Assembly (NCBI GenBank): GCA_949291675.1
Contig: CASEWR010000125.1
Location: forward strand, 1 to 64,000
Source of the DNA: an uncultured Desulfovibrio sp.
Lineage (GTDB): Bacteria; Desulfobacterota; Desulfovibrionia; Desulfovibrionales; Desulfovibrionaceae
Length of the DNA stretch: 64,000 bases
Direction: 5' to 3'
In this document: positions 32,776 through 41,372 of the stretch, one piece after another
Layout of the letters: each line of letters begins with the position of its first letter
Numbering within the stretch: the stretch's first letter is position 1
Notes under the pieces: model-generated
Seen by the model: only the letters and a program-made list of their open reading frames with translations
Told to the model about the DNA's origin: nothing
Database searches by the model: none
Position numbers and translations under genes: made by a program

Positions 32776-34356
32776 GTGTTTGAGAGCCTCTCCGACAGAC
32801 TCAGCAGCGTATTCCGCTCCTTTCGCGGAGTAAGCACGCTGAATGAAGAGAATGTGAAGGCCGGTCTTCGCGAAGTCCGCCTTGCACTTCTGGAAGCCGA
32901 CGTGAACTACAAGGTCGTCGGCAACTTCATTGCCAGCGTACGCGAGAAATGCCTTGGCCAGGAGGTGATCAAGGGTGTTTCTCCGGCACAGCAGGTGGTC
33001 AGCATTGTCAATGAACAGCTCATCGAGCTGCTTGGCGGTGAAACCACAGCCCTTTCCCTGCAGGGACAGACACCGGCAGTCATCATGATGGTCGGCCTGC
33101 AGGGTTCAGGCAAGACCACATCTGCAGCCAAGATTGCCAACTATCTGCGCAAGCAGAAGATGCGCCCCTACCTTGTGCCTGCTGACGTCTACCGCCCTGC
33201 AGCCATTGATCAGCTCGTTGTGCTGGCCAAGCAGCTTTCCATGCCCTACTTCCCTTCCACTACGGACATGAATCCGGTGGAAATTGCGAAGCAGGCCATG
33301 GCAAAGGCCCGCGAGGAACAGGCCACAGTGGTCATCCTCGATACAGCAGGCCGGCTGCATGTGGACGAAGTCCTCATGCGCGAGCTCTCGGATATCAAGA
33401 GTGCGGTCAACCCCCAGGAAATCCTCTTCGTGGCAGACGCCATGACTGGTCAGGATGCCGTCACTGTTGCCGAGACCTTCAATGAAAAGCTGGGCATCAG
33501 CGGTGTCGTCCTCACCAAGATGGATGGCGACGCCCGCGGTGGCGCAGCGCTGTCCATCAAGTCCGTGACCGGTGCTGCGGTCAAGTTCGTCGGTATGGGC
33601 GAAAAGCTTTCCGAACTGGAAGTTTTCCACCCTGACCGTATTGCAGGACGCATTCTGGGCATGGGTGACGTGGTCACCCTGGTGGAAAGGGCACAGGAGA
33701 CCATCAAGGCCGAGGAAGCCGAAGAGCTGGCCAAAAAAATGAGAAAGGCAACCTTCAATCTGGAGGACTTTCTCGTGCAGATGCGCAGAATCAAGAAGCT
33801 GGGCAGTCTGCAGGGCATCATGAAGCTCATTCCCGGCATGGGTGGTCTCAGCGAGAAGCTTGCCGAAGCCGGCAACCTGCCGGAAAAGGAGCTGGCCAGA
33901 GTTGAGGCCATCATCCAGTCCATGACACCGCAGGAACGCCAGGACCCCGACATCCTCAACGGCTCGCGCAGAGCCCGTATTGCAAAGGGTGCCGGTGTCA
34001 CCGTGCAGCAGGTCAACCAGCTTGTTCGTCAGTTCGAGCAGATGCGCAAGACCATGAAGAGCATGATGGGCGGCGGAGGCAAGGCACCAAAGGGCATGGG
34101 CCAGGCCATGAAGAGCCTTGGCCGCGGCTTCCCCAAGGGCTTTACCCCGCCAGGGGGAATGCCCGGTATGGGCGGTATGCCTGGCATGGGTGGTATGCCC
34201 GGAATGCCGGGAATGCCCGGTATGCCCGGCATGGGCGGCATGCCTGAGCTCCCTGATGGAGCCGAGGGTGACACCATCTCGCAGGCAAGACTCGACAAGC
34301 TTGCCAGAGAAAAGAAGAAAAAACGCAAGGATCGCCGCAAGGCCCGTCGCAAGTAG
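32776..34356 (+). CDS. ffh: Signal recognition particle protein Ffh (SRP54)
   Basis: A 526-residue SRP GTPase with GTG start. N-domain (1-85), G-domain with GLQGSGKTTSAAKIA (P-loop), DTAGRLHVDE and TKMDGDARGGAALS, then the methionine-rich M-domain (about 295-450) that binds 4.5S RNA and signal peptides. It targets membrane proteins co-translationally with FtsY. The C-terminal 70 residues contain a run of Gly-Met-Pro/Gly-Met-Gly repeats (about 465-490) followed by a Lys/Arg-rich tail; the usual length is about 450-500. It is followed by rpsP, khpA and rimM on the same strand. Confidence 0.96.
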   Translation: MFESLSDRLSSVFRSFRGVSTLNEENVKAGLREVRLALLEADVNYKVVGNFIASVREKCLGQEVIKGVSPAQQVVSIVNEQLIELLGGETTALSLQGQTPAVIMMVGLQGSGKTTSAAKIANYLRKQKMRPYLVPADVYRPAAIDQLVVLAKQLSMPYFPSTTDMNPVEIAKQAMAKAREEQATVVILDTAGRLHVDEVLMRELSDIKSAVNPQEILFVADAMTGQDAVTVAETFNEKLGISGVVLTKMDGDARGGAALSIKSVTGAAVKFVGMGEKLSELEVFHPDRIAGRILGMGDVVTLVERAQETIKAEEAEELAKKMRKATFNLEDFLVQMRRIKKLGSLQGIMKLIPGMGGLSEKLAEAGNLPEKELARVEAIIQSMTPQERQDPDILNGSRRARIAKGAGVTVQQVNQLVRQFEQMRKTMKSMMGGGGKAPKGMGQAMKSLGRGFPKGFTPPGGMPGMGGMPGMGGMPGMPGMPGMPGMGGMPELPDGAEGDTISQARLDKLAREKKKKRKDRRKARRK

Positions 34357-34531
34357 ACAGCAGCAGGACAGCAGCAGGACCATCGCAGGCAGGCAACTGC
34401 AGGCAAAAGGTCTTGTGTCTGTCTTTTGTGCAGGGCGCAGTGACACCTGAGCTTGACTATTTCGTAAAAATTCTGCTTATACGTTCGCACGTTGCAGCAT
34501 TCTTTCAAACTCTTGTAGGGAGAAACAGCCA

Positions 34532-34786
34532 ATGGCCGTTAAAATCAAACTGACCCGTCTTGGAAGCAAGAAGCATCCTTTCTATCGTGTGGTTGCAGCC
34601 AACGATGAGACCGCCCGTGATGGCCGTCCCCTGGAATTCCTTGGCTACTACAACCCCATGACGCACCCCCATCAGGTGAAGCTTGATGCCGAAAACATCA
34701 GGAAGTGGCTCGACCGCGGCGCTCAGCCCACTGACACCGTGCGCGCCCTGCTGCGCAAGCACCTGAACGCTGCCGAACAGGCCTAA
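34532..34786 (+). CDS. rpsP: 30S ribosomal protein S16
   Basis: An 84-residue protein, [32 protein letters not shown] with LGYYNP and the C-terminal [14 protein letters not shown] signature. Ribosome-binding site GTAGGGAG. It follows ffh by 175 bp. A hairpin terminator at 34870-34922 separates it from khpA. Confidence 0.97.
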   Translation: MAVKIKLTRLGSKKHPFYRVVAANDETARDGRPLEFLGYYNPMTHPHQVKLDAENIRKWLDRGAQPTDTVRALLRKHLNAAEQA

Positions 34787-34869
34787 GGGCTTTTGCTGAC
34801 GTCAGGTCAGACACAGGGTCAGGCGCAACACCTGCGCAAGACCGTCTGTGAACGCTTCAGACACACTTC

Positions 34870-34930
34870 ATAAGGGATGCAGCACAAAGGACCCCGGACA
34901 GGTCCCTTGTGCAGCATCCTTTCCTGTACA
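34870..34930 (+). terminator. Long hairpin after rpsP (terminator or attenuator)
   Basis: An imperfect stem of about 22 bp (34870-34892 with 34898-34920, arms AAGGGATGCAGCACAAAGG and its near complement) is followed by TTTCCTGT. It would end or reduce read-through from ffh-rpsP into khpA-rimM. Confidence 0.6.
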
Positions 34931-35023
34931 GGGCAAGGTAGAGACGCACAAGCCAGGGACACCCGCTTTTCGGGGGCTTTGTGCACGACACACCGAGCCC
35001 GCATGGACTAAAGCTGAATACTG

Positions 35024-35254
35024 ATGAAAGAGCTTCTCGAAGAGATTGCCAGAGGTCTTGTGGAACACCCCGAGGCCGTGCAGGTGGAGGAGAAAGCACA
35101 AAGGGACAGCGTTCTTCTCATCCTCACAGTCGCTCAGGAGGACCAGGGCAAGCTCATAGGCCGCCAGGGGCGCACCATCCGTGCCCTGCGCACCTATCTG
35201 CAGGCCATCTCTCAGCAAACGGGAAGACATCTGACACTGGAGATATCCAAGTAG
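35024..35254 (+). CDS. khpA: KH-domain RNA-binding protein KhpA
   Basis: A 76-residue single KH domain with the GxxG loop (GRQG in KLIGRQGRTIRALRTYL). It is the usual neighbour between rpsP and rimM. Members bind RNA and in some bacteria pair with KhpB/Jag. Its stop codon overlaps the GTG start of rimM by one base (TAGTG), implying coupled translation. Confidence 0.92.
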   Translation: MKELLEEIARGLVEHPEAVQVEEKAQRDSVLLILTVAQEDQGKLIGRQGRTIRALRTYLQAISQQTGRHLTLEISK

Positions 35255-35784
35255 TGGCTGCACACATCTGTCTTGGCCAGATTACCCGGCCCCACGGGGT
35301 CAGGGGTGAGGTCTGCGTGGACTGGTATGCCGAGGACACGGCCTACCTTGAGGACGAGATCCTTTTAGAGTACGCAGACGGCAGAACCCGCGCTGCACAG
35401 GTGAAGCACTGGAGACCGCATAAAAACGGCCTTCTGCTGACCCTGGACGGAGTCAGCGACAGAAATGCCGCTGAGCTTTTGCGCGGCGTCAGGGTGTGCA
35501 CAGCCAGGGAAAATCTCCCCGAGCTTCCTGACAATGAGGCCTATATCGAGGATCTCATGGGCAGACGGGTGGTGCTTGCTGACAACACCTTTGTCGGTGT
35601 GCTGCATCACATTGAGCTGCCTGCAGGGCAGATGCTCTTTGCCCTGCGCGATGATGACTGGGAATACCTCTTTCCTGTGCGGGAGGAGTTCATCGTCTCC
35701 CTGCAGGACCCCATTGTCATTGACCCGCCGGAAGGCCTTCTGGAAACCTGCCGCTCACCACTGCGCCAGAACCAGAACGCCTGA
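35254..35784 (+). CDS. rimM: Ribosome maturation factor RimM
   Basis: A 176-residue protein starting at GTG 35254, which overlaps the khpA stop. N-domain ICLGQITRPHGVRGEVCVDWY and the LLTLDGVSDRNAAELLRG segment are typical; the PRC-barrel C-domain contains PDNEAYIEDLMGRRV and LFPVREEFIVSLQ. It assists maturation of the 30S head domain. trmD and rplS, which often follow it, are not present here. Confidence 0.95.
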   Translation: MAAHICLGQITRPHGVRGEVCVDWYAEDTAYLEDEILLEYADGRTRAAQVKHWRPHKNGLLLTLDGVSDRNAAELLRGVRVCTARENLPELPDNEAYIEDLMGRRVVLADNTFVGVLHHIELPAGQMLFALRDDDWEYLFPVREEFIVSLQDPIVIDPPEGLLETCRSPLRQNQNA

Positions 35785-35823
35785 GGACAGGGACGTCCAT
35801 CAGTTGTTCAGACAACACATTGC

Positions 35824-35859
35824 AAAAAGGCCATGCTCCCGGACAGAGCATGGCCTTTT
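35824..35859. terminator. Bidirectional terminator between rimM and the facing gene
   Basis: A 14-bp stem AAAAGGCCATGCTC (35825-35838) with GAGCATGGCCTTTT (35846-35859) has A-runs and T-runs on both sides, so it can work for rimM (plus) and for the small gene at 35914-36222 (minus). Confidence 0.85.
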
Positions 35860-35882
35860 GAGTATCATTGGTTTGAGTAGAG

Positions 35883-35932
35883 CATTGGGCAGAAGGATCA
35901 TTGGTCAGAAGGATCATTGGGCAGAAGGATCA
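35883..35932. repeat. 16-bp tandem repeat, three copies
   Basis: Three copies of CATTGGGCAGAAGGAT (the middle one with T for G) run through the last codons and past the stop of the gene ending at 35914. Confidence 0.85.
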
Positions 35933-36222
35933 TCAGGCAGATCAGCTTCTGCGTTCGTCTGCCGTTTCCGGGCATTCCTTCTGGCGAGCATGGCCATGAT
36001 GTCGGAAGCACGGTCTGCAAATGCCGCATCCCATTCCCCGGGGTACTGCGTTCTGAAAACGTCATTGGCAAACATCAGGCCGTCGGTAGTCGCATAGCCA
36101 ACGACGTGTCTGCGACGTTTCCCGTTGACCCTGTAGTACCTGGAGACCTGTTTCGACTTCCAGTCAATATGGCAGTTGTCTGGAACAGGAATTGCCGGGA
36201 GTTCCGTGTACACATGGCCCAC
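35914..36222 (-). CDS. Small protein of unknown function, possibly a transposase N-terminal remnant
   Basis: A 102-residue basic protein. I start it at GTG 36222 because AGGAGGT lies just upstream on the minus strand; the open frame runs on to a TTG at 36291. Visible features are a Tyr/Arg/Lys-rich strand region (SRYYRVNGKRRRHVVGYAT) and an acidic C-terminus. The pattern of a short beta-rich segment followed by GYAT...MF-N-F...YP-EWD faintly recalls the beginnings of some large transposases, but I see no catalytic domain. It takes the place where trmD-rplS would be expected. Function unknown. Confidence 0.55.
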   Translation of the reverse strand: MGHVYTELPAIPVPDNCHIDWKSKQVSRYYRVNGKRRRHVVGYATTDGLMFANDVFRTQYPGEWDAAFADRASDIMAMLARRNARKRQTNAEADLPDDPSAQ

Positions 36223-36306
36223 AAACCACCTCCTGAAATGTTCACCTCTGGCAGAACGTGTGCTTTGCTCAGGTGTGTCCAAAGTTCGCAAAAATCAAGA
36301 GTCGTA

Positions 36307-37314
36307 TTACTTCAAAATTTGTAAAATTTTTGCAAAAGTGATTTCTATAGCCTGGCGTGGCTGGGTACCGGTCTTGATGGCCACTTCGGCATCAAGCACG
36401 CAGGTCATGCAGTTTGCCAGGCGCGCAGGGCCTATGCGTCTGGCCATGGCCGCATTGACAGAAAAGACAGGGCGGCCCGAATAGCCATCCACCATGAGCA
36501 GCCAGAGGGTGCGGAAGTTCCAGGCAAGCAGGCCAAGCAGCATGAAGGCCTGGTCATCGAGGTCGCCTAATCTGGCAAGCTCGCTCCACACCAGGGCTTC
36601 CTTGCCCTGCATAAGGTAGTTCAAGCAGGAAAAGCTCTGGCCTTCTGCAGACCAGTCCGCTGTGGCCAGCATGTCCACGCTGACCCTGCCGTCCTTTGCC
36701 AGCAGCACAAGCTTGTCGAGCTCTGCTGCCACCACACCGGCAAATTTCGGCGTGTTCTCACTCAGGAGTGTCAGGGCCATGGGGTCAAGCTGCAGGCCTC
36801 TGTCCTTTGCCTGACGGGCCACATAGGCCCTGATGGTCTTGTCTGTGAGCCCGGCATTTGCCCAGGTCCAGCCCATCTTTGTGGCAAACTTCATGCACTT
36901 GAGCTTGTCGATGACCTGGGGGATCTTGACTTTGCCCCTGCCCTCCTGGGCATTTTCCAGGCAGAAGATGGGAAAGGAGCCAGTGAGCGGCCTGGCAAGG
37001 GTCTTGTCCAGCAGCTTCCACACATCAGCATGCCACAGATGGGCCTGACGCACGAGGACAAGGCGCACTGAGCCGAAGAGATCGCGCAGGCTCAAAGCCT
37101 CCCAGAAGGCATTGTCCGGCGGCTCGTCTCCCCAGAAGCACAAGCGCTTGAAGGGCGCACCGGCAGGAGCCCAGGCTCTGGCCCTGGCCTCCACTTCCTC
37201 AAGCAGGAGCTGTGTGTCCGGGCAGGAGAGGAAGAGGAAGCCCGGACGCTGGCCCGGGGCTCCTGATGGTTGTGCTTTTGCAGTCTGCTGTGTCTTTGCC
37301 AGCGCTGCTGCCAT
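36307..37314 (-). CDS. holA: DNA polymerase III subunit delta
   Basis: A 335-residue clamp-loader subunit. The sequence shows the HolA layout: an N-terminal AAA-like domain (FLFLSCPDTQLLLEEVEARARAW...FWGDEPP), LVLVRQAHLW, the middle KIPQVIDKL...ADRGLQLDP-type region and the C-terminal collar (LNYLMQGKEALVWSELARL...LLGLLAWNFRTLWLL). The ATG at 37314 is chosen because it lies 20 bp past the leuS stop; the open frame runs on into leuS. It opens the beta clamp during loading. Its C-terminal region (36300-36340) is unusually AT-rich for this window. Confidence 0.9.
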   Translation of the reverse strand: MAAALAKTQQTAKAQPSGAPGQRPGFLFLSCPDTQLLLEEVEARARAWAPAGAPFKRLCFWGDEPPDNAFWEALSLRDLFGSVRLVLVRQAHLWHADVWKLLDKTLARPLTGSFPIFCLENAQEGRGKVKIPQVIDKLKCMKFATKMGWTWANAGLTDKTIRAYVARQAKDRGLQLDPMALTLLSENTPKFAGVVAAELDKLVLLAKDGRVSVDMLATADWSAEGQSFSCLNYLMQGKEALVWSELARLGDLDDQAFMLLGLLAWNFRTLWLLMVDGYSGRPVFSVNAAMARRIGPARLANCMTCVLDAEVAIKTGTQPRQAIEITFAKILQILK

Positions 37315-37334
37315 GGGCAACGGTCTCCTGTGCC

Positions 37335-39842
37335 CTACTTGGCCACGATGTTGACCAGCTTGCCGGGCACCACGATGACGCGCTTGATCTCCAGGCCTGC
37401 AGTGAACTTCTGCACGGAAGGATGGGCCTTTGCGGCTTCTTCCAACGCAGCCTTGTCTGCACCTGTGGGCAGGTCCACAGTGCCGCGCAGCTTGCCATTG
37501 ACCTGCAGGGCAATGGTCTGGGTGTCGCGCACAAGGGCTGCCTCGTCGTACTTCGGCCAGGCCTGGGCAGAGAGCATGTCCTCCTGTCCCATCAAAGACC
37601 ACAGCTCTTCGCACATATGCGGAGCAATGGGCGAGAGGGTGGTGAGCACTGTGGCCATGGCAGAGGAGAAGACCCTGCGGCTGCCCTCATCCGTGCCCAT
37701 CTTTGCCCTGTAGAGGTACATGGCATTGACAAACTCCATGATGGCAGCAATGGCGGTGTTGAACTGGCAGCGGCTGGCCATGTCCTCGCCGGCCTTTTTG
37801 ATGGTGGCGTGCTCCTTGCAGCGCAGGTCCCTGGCCTCGGCGTCCACGGCATCAGCAGCTGTGGAGGAGCCTGCAGGCACGGGCAGGAGCAGATCGTGGC
37901 TGTCCTCGAACAGACGCCAGATGCGCTGCAAAAAGCGGCTGGCGCCTTCGATGCCGGACTCTGTCCAGTCGAAGTCGCGCTCCGGCGGCGCGGCAAAGAG
38001 GCAGAAGAGACGCACGGTGTCAGCACCGTACTTGTCGATCATCTCCTCGGGATTGACGATATTGCCCTTGGACTTGCTCATCTTGCTGCCGTCAAGCAGG
38101 ACCATGCCCTGGGTGAGCAGGCGCTTGAAGGGCTCGTCCAGATTGTCTGGGTAGAAGCCAAGGTCGCGCAGGGCCTTGGTGAAGAAGCGGGCATAGAGCA
38201 GGTGCAGAATGGCGTGCTCCACACCGCCGATGTACTGGTCCACAGGCATCCAGTAGGAAAGCGCATCCTTGTTGAAGGCCTGCTGATCGTCCCTGGCAGA
38301 CGTGTAGCGGGTGAAGTACCAGCTGGACTCCACAAAGGTGTCCATGGTGTCTGTCTCGCGTCTGGCCTTGCCGCCGCATTTGGGGCAGGTGCACTCCACA
38401 AAGGAGGCAGTGGCGGGCAGGGGAGACTTGCCGTCCGGGAAGGTCTTCACATCCAGCGGCAGGATAATGGGCAGATTTTCTTCCTTTTCGCCCACAATGC
38501 CGCACTTCTCGCAGTAGACCACAGGGATGGGAGCGCCCCAGTAGCGCTGACGGGAGATGTTCCAGTCGCGCAGGCGGAACTGGGTTGTGCCCCTGCCAAG
38601 GCCCTTTTCCTGCAGAGCAGCCACGATCTTCTTCTTGCCTTCCTCATTGGGCAGGCCGTCGAACTCGCCGGAATTGACCATGATGCCAGGCTCGGTCATG
38701 GCGCACTCCCAGGTGCTCACATCTTCCAGGGCACCGGACTTGCTGATGACCTGGGTGATGGGCAGGTTGTACTTTCTGGCGAACTCAAAGTCGCGCTGGT
38801 CGTGGGAAGGCACGCCCATGACGGCACCTGTGCCGTAGCTGGCAATGACGAAGTTGCCCAGCCAGATGGGAATCTTCCTGCCTGTGAAGGGATGGAGCAC
38901 AAAGGCGCCTGTGGCAATACCCTTCTTTTCCAGGCTCTCGGACTGGCGCTCAATGCGGTCCATGTTGCGCACGCTGTTGATGAAGTCCTGAATCTCGGCC
39001 TCATTGGGCATGCCCCTGATGATGTCCTGCACCAGGGGATGCTCGGGAGCCATGGTCATGAACTCCACGCCAAAGACCGTGTCGGGCCTGGTGGTGAAGA
39101 CGGAGATGGACTCCTGCCCGCCAGCAGGCTTTTCCAGGGGGAAGGTGATCTCGGCACCCTCGGACCTGCCGATCCAGTTGTTCTGCATGGCAATGACGCG
39201 ATCCGGCCAGTTGCCCTTCAGAAGGTCCAGGTCTTTCAGAAGCTCGTCAGCATAGGCTGTGATGCGCAAAAACCACTGGGTGAGGTCCTTCTGCTCCACC
39301 ACGCTTTTGCAGCGCCAGCAGCAGCCGTCTTCCACCTGCTCGTTGGCAAGCACGGTATGGCAGGACGGACACCAGTTCTGGGGAGCTTCCTTGCGGTAGA
39401 GCAGGCCCTTTTCCAGGAAACGCAGGAAGAAAAGCTGTTCCCAGCGATAGTATTCCTGACGGCAGGTGGCCAGCTCCCTGTCCCAGTCATAGCTGTAGCC
39501 CAGACGCTTCATCTGGCTGCGCATGTTGGCAATATTGGAGTAGGTCCAGGCTGCAGGATGGGTATTGTGCTGAATGGCAGCATTTTCAGCCGGCAGGCCG
39601 AAGGCGTCCCAGCCAATGGGATGCAGCACGTTGTAGCCCTGCATTCTCCTGGCCCTGGCCAGCACGTCGCCGATGCAGTAGTTGCGCACATGGCCCATGT
39701 GCAGATTGCCGGAAGGATAGGGGAACATTTCCAGCACATAGTACTTGGGCTTGTCGCTTTCATGAGTGCAGGCAAAGGCGTGGCTTTCTTCCCAGCGCTT
39801 CTGCCATTTCAGTTCAATTTCCTGAGGATTGTATCTTTTCAT
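37335..39842 (-). CDS. leuS: Leucyl-tRNA synthetase
   Basis: An 835-residue class Ia synthetase. HIGH-type motif HMGH in FPYPSGNLHMGHVRNY (about 40-55), editing domain with TTRPDTVFGVEFM (about 245), a zinc-ribbon-like CEKCG..., and the KMSKS motif in GSKMSKSKGN (about 570). The ATG at 39842 (MKRYNPQEIELKWQ) matches the family start; a TTG three codons upstream is less likely. It lies between nusB and holA, the arrangement of Desulfovibrio-like genomes as I know them. Confidence 0.97.
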   Translation of the reverse strand: MKRYNPQEIELKWQKRWEESHAFACTHESDKPKYYVLEMFPYPSGNLHMGHVRNYCIGDVLARARRMQGYNVLHPIGWDAFGLPAENAAIQHNTHPAAWTYSNIANMRSQMKRLGYSYDWDRELATCRQEYYRWEQLFFLRFLEKGLLYRKEAPQNWCPSCHTVLANEQVEDGCCWRCKSVVEQKDLTQWFLRITAYADELLKDLDLLKGNWPDRVIAMQNNWIGRSEGAEITFPLEKPAGGQESISVFTTRPDTVFGVEFMTMAPEHPLVQDIIRGMPNEAEIQDFINSVRNMDRIERQSESLEKKGIATGAFVLHPFTGRKIPIWLGNFVIASYGTGAVMGVPSHDQRDFEFARKYNLPITQVISKSGALEDVSTWECAMTEPGIMVNSGEFDGLPNEEGKKKIVAALQEKGLGRGTTQFRLRDWNISRQRYWGAPIPVVYCEKCGIVGEKEENLPIILPLDVKTFPDGKSPLPATASFVECTCPKCGGKARRETDTMDTFVESSWYFTRYTSARDDQQAFNKDALSYWMPVDQYIGGVEHAILHLLYARFFTKALRDLGFYPDNLDEPFKRLLTQGMVLLDGSKMSKSKGNIVNPEEMIDKYGADTVRLFCLFAAPPERDFDWTESGIEGASRFLQRIWRLFEDSHDLLLPVPAGSSTAADAVDAEARDLRCKEHATIKKAGEDMASRCQFNTAIAAIMEFVNAMYLYRAKMGTDEGSRRVFSSAMATVLTTLSPIAPHMCEELWSLMGQEDMLSAQAWPKYDEAALVRDTQTIALQVNGKLRGTVDLPTGADKAALEEAAKAHPSVQKFTAGLEIKRVIVVPGKLVNIVAK

Positions 39843-39937
39843 TGGCTTCAAGGGCGCATGCCCTGTGCGGCATGCAGCTGGCAGGCGAATGTCCAGAAGG
39901 AAGATCTGGTTTCCTGCAACACGTCAGAAGAGTGAAT

Positions 39938-39989
39938 GTGAAGGAATGCTGAATTTGAAGGAATGCTGAATTCGAGGGAATGGTGAATT
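39938..39989. repeat. 17-bp tandem repeat, three degenerate copies
   Basis: Units of the form TGAAGGAATGCTGAATT occur at about 39938, 39955 and 39972 between nusB and leuS; the third has several changes. Confidence 0.75.
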
Positions 39990-40061
39990 GCACGGACGTT
40001 TGCCACAGCTGCGGCCACACTTGCAGCCAGTCTGCAGAAGAACTGCGTCCGTACTGCAGGC

Positions 40062-40655
40062 TCAGAGCGCCAGCTTCTTTTCGGCAACAGCCGTGGAGAT
40101 GCTGTGCAAAATGCCGTTGATGAACTGATAGGAGTTCTCATCCCCGAAGTCATGCGCAAGAATAATGGCTTCGGAGAGGATAATGCGTGCATCAATGGCC
40201 TCTGGCTGCAAAAGTTCCCAGGCACCAAGACGCAAAATCACCAGCTCTGTCCTGCCAATGCGGTCAAGGCCGCGTCTGGAAAAGTCGCTGATAATGCTGT
40301 CGAGCCGCTCTCTGTGCTCCCACACGCCGCGCACAAGCTTCCAGCCAAAGCCCTCGGGTTTGCGGGCAGGACGCATCTCTGCCGTTTCGCCGGCAGCAGT
40401 GCCTGCATCCTTCCCGGCATCCTTCCCTGCAGCCTTGCCGGTATCCCCGGCAGCAGCTTTGCCAGCGTCCCTGCCACCAGCTTTGCCAGCATCAGGCTTT
40501 GCCACAGCAGGGCGCACTTCCTGCTCCCTGGCTGTGTCCAGGCAGGAGAGAAAGTGTTCCTCAAGCTGGGCAATGGTCTCGGCATTGCGGAAATAGAGGC
40601 TGTAGAGCACCTGGAAGGCAATTTCCCGGTGATTGTGTCTGCATTTTTTGCCCAT
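40062..40655 (-). CDS. nusB: Transcription antitermination factor NusB with internal repeat insertion
   Basis: A 197-residue protein; most NusB have 130-165. N-terminal HNHREIAFQVLYSLYFRN and C-terminal RLGAWELLQPEAIDARIILSEAIILAHDFGDENSYQFINGIL are canonical. Between helices near residues 47-97 there is a low-complexity insert built on Asp-Ala-Gly-Lys-Ala repeats. NusB with S10 binds boxA RNA in rRNA antitermination. It lies 12 bp after ribH. Confidence 0.95.
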   Translation of the reverse strand: MGKKCRHNHREIAFQVLYSLYFRNAETIAQLEEHFLSCLDTAREQEVRPAVAKPDAGKAGGRDAGKAAAGDTGKAAGKDAGKDAGTAAGETAEMRPARKPEGFGWKLVRGVWEHRERLDSIISDFSRRGLDRIGRTELVILRLGAWELLQPEAIDARIILSEAIILAHDFGDENSYQFINGILHSISTAVAEKKLAL

Positions 40656-40667
40656 GGCAGCTCCGCC

Positions 40668-41132
40668 TTAAATCTGCTCGAGCACGCGGATGGTTTCGAG
40701 CATGGCAGAGGCAGCTTCCACGCCCTTGTTGCCGGACTTGGCACCGGCTCTGTCAATGGCCTGTTCCAGGGTGTCACAGGTCAAAAGGCCGAAGCCTAAG
40801 GGGATGTCCTTGTCCAGGCTTACCATGGCAAGACCCTTGGCAGCCTCGTTGCAGACATAGTCAAAGTGCGGGGTGCCGCCGCGGATCACTGCGCCAAGGG
40901 CCACAATGCCGTCGTATTTGCCCGAGGCTGCCACCTTCTTGCAGACAAGGGGCAGCTCAAAGGCGCCGGGCACGCGGATGATGGTGGCATCCTCGGCCTG
41001 CATTCCGTGACGAGTCAGGAAATCCATGGCTCCGCTGATAAGATGGGACACCACAAAATCGTTGAAACGTGTGGCAACAATGGCAACTTTGAGGCCCTGG
41101 GCAGTCATCTGCCCTTCGATGATATGCGGCAT
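40668..41132 (-). CDS. ribH: 6,7-dimethyl-8-ribityllumazine synthase
   Basis: A 154-residue lumazine synthase: [53 protein letters not shown] (catalytic His) and [20 protein letters not shown]. It condenses the pyrimidine from the RibD branch with dihydroxybutanone phosphate. The ribosome-binding site GGAGGAG is strong. The gene that normally supplies the butanone phosphate (ribB/ribBA) is not in the cluster. Confidence 0.96.
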   Translation of the reverse strand: MPHIIEGQMTAQGLKVAIVATRFNDFVVSHLISGAMDFLTRHGMQAEDATIIRVPGAFELPLVCKKVAASGKYDGIVALGAVIRGGTPHFDYVCNEAAKGLAMVSLDKDIPLGFGLLTCDTLEQAIDRAGAKSGNKGVEAASAMLETIRVLEQI

Positions 41133-41322
41133 GTTCTCCTCCGGTCCGGGAGACGGTTGATGGTTATCTGAAAAAAACGTTCAAAAAAAATCGCTCAAAA
41201 TATTACTGAAAAATTCGTTCTCAGAAGGTCAGGCGTGTACTTTGCGCAACGCGCAGGGCCTTTTCCCCAAAGCGCTTTTTTGCACTGCCTGACACAGGCT
41301 GGTAAAGGCTCGCACAGCCTGG

Positions 41323-41363
41323 CAAAAAACGAGACGAAGGGCCCGGGACATGTCCCGAACCCT
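41323..41363 (-). terminator. Possible terminator between ribE and ribH
   Basis: On the minus strand a hairpin built on the palindrome CGGGACATGTCCCG with flanking AGGG/CCCT (41363-41338) is followed ten bases later by a T-run (41328-41323). The gap between stem and T-run makes it uncertain. Confidence 0.4.
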
Positions 41364-41372
41364 GTACACCTG

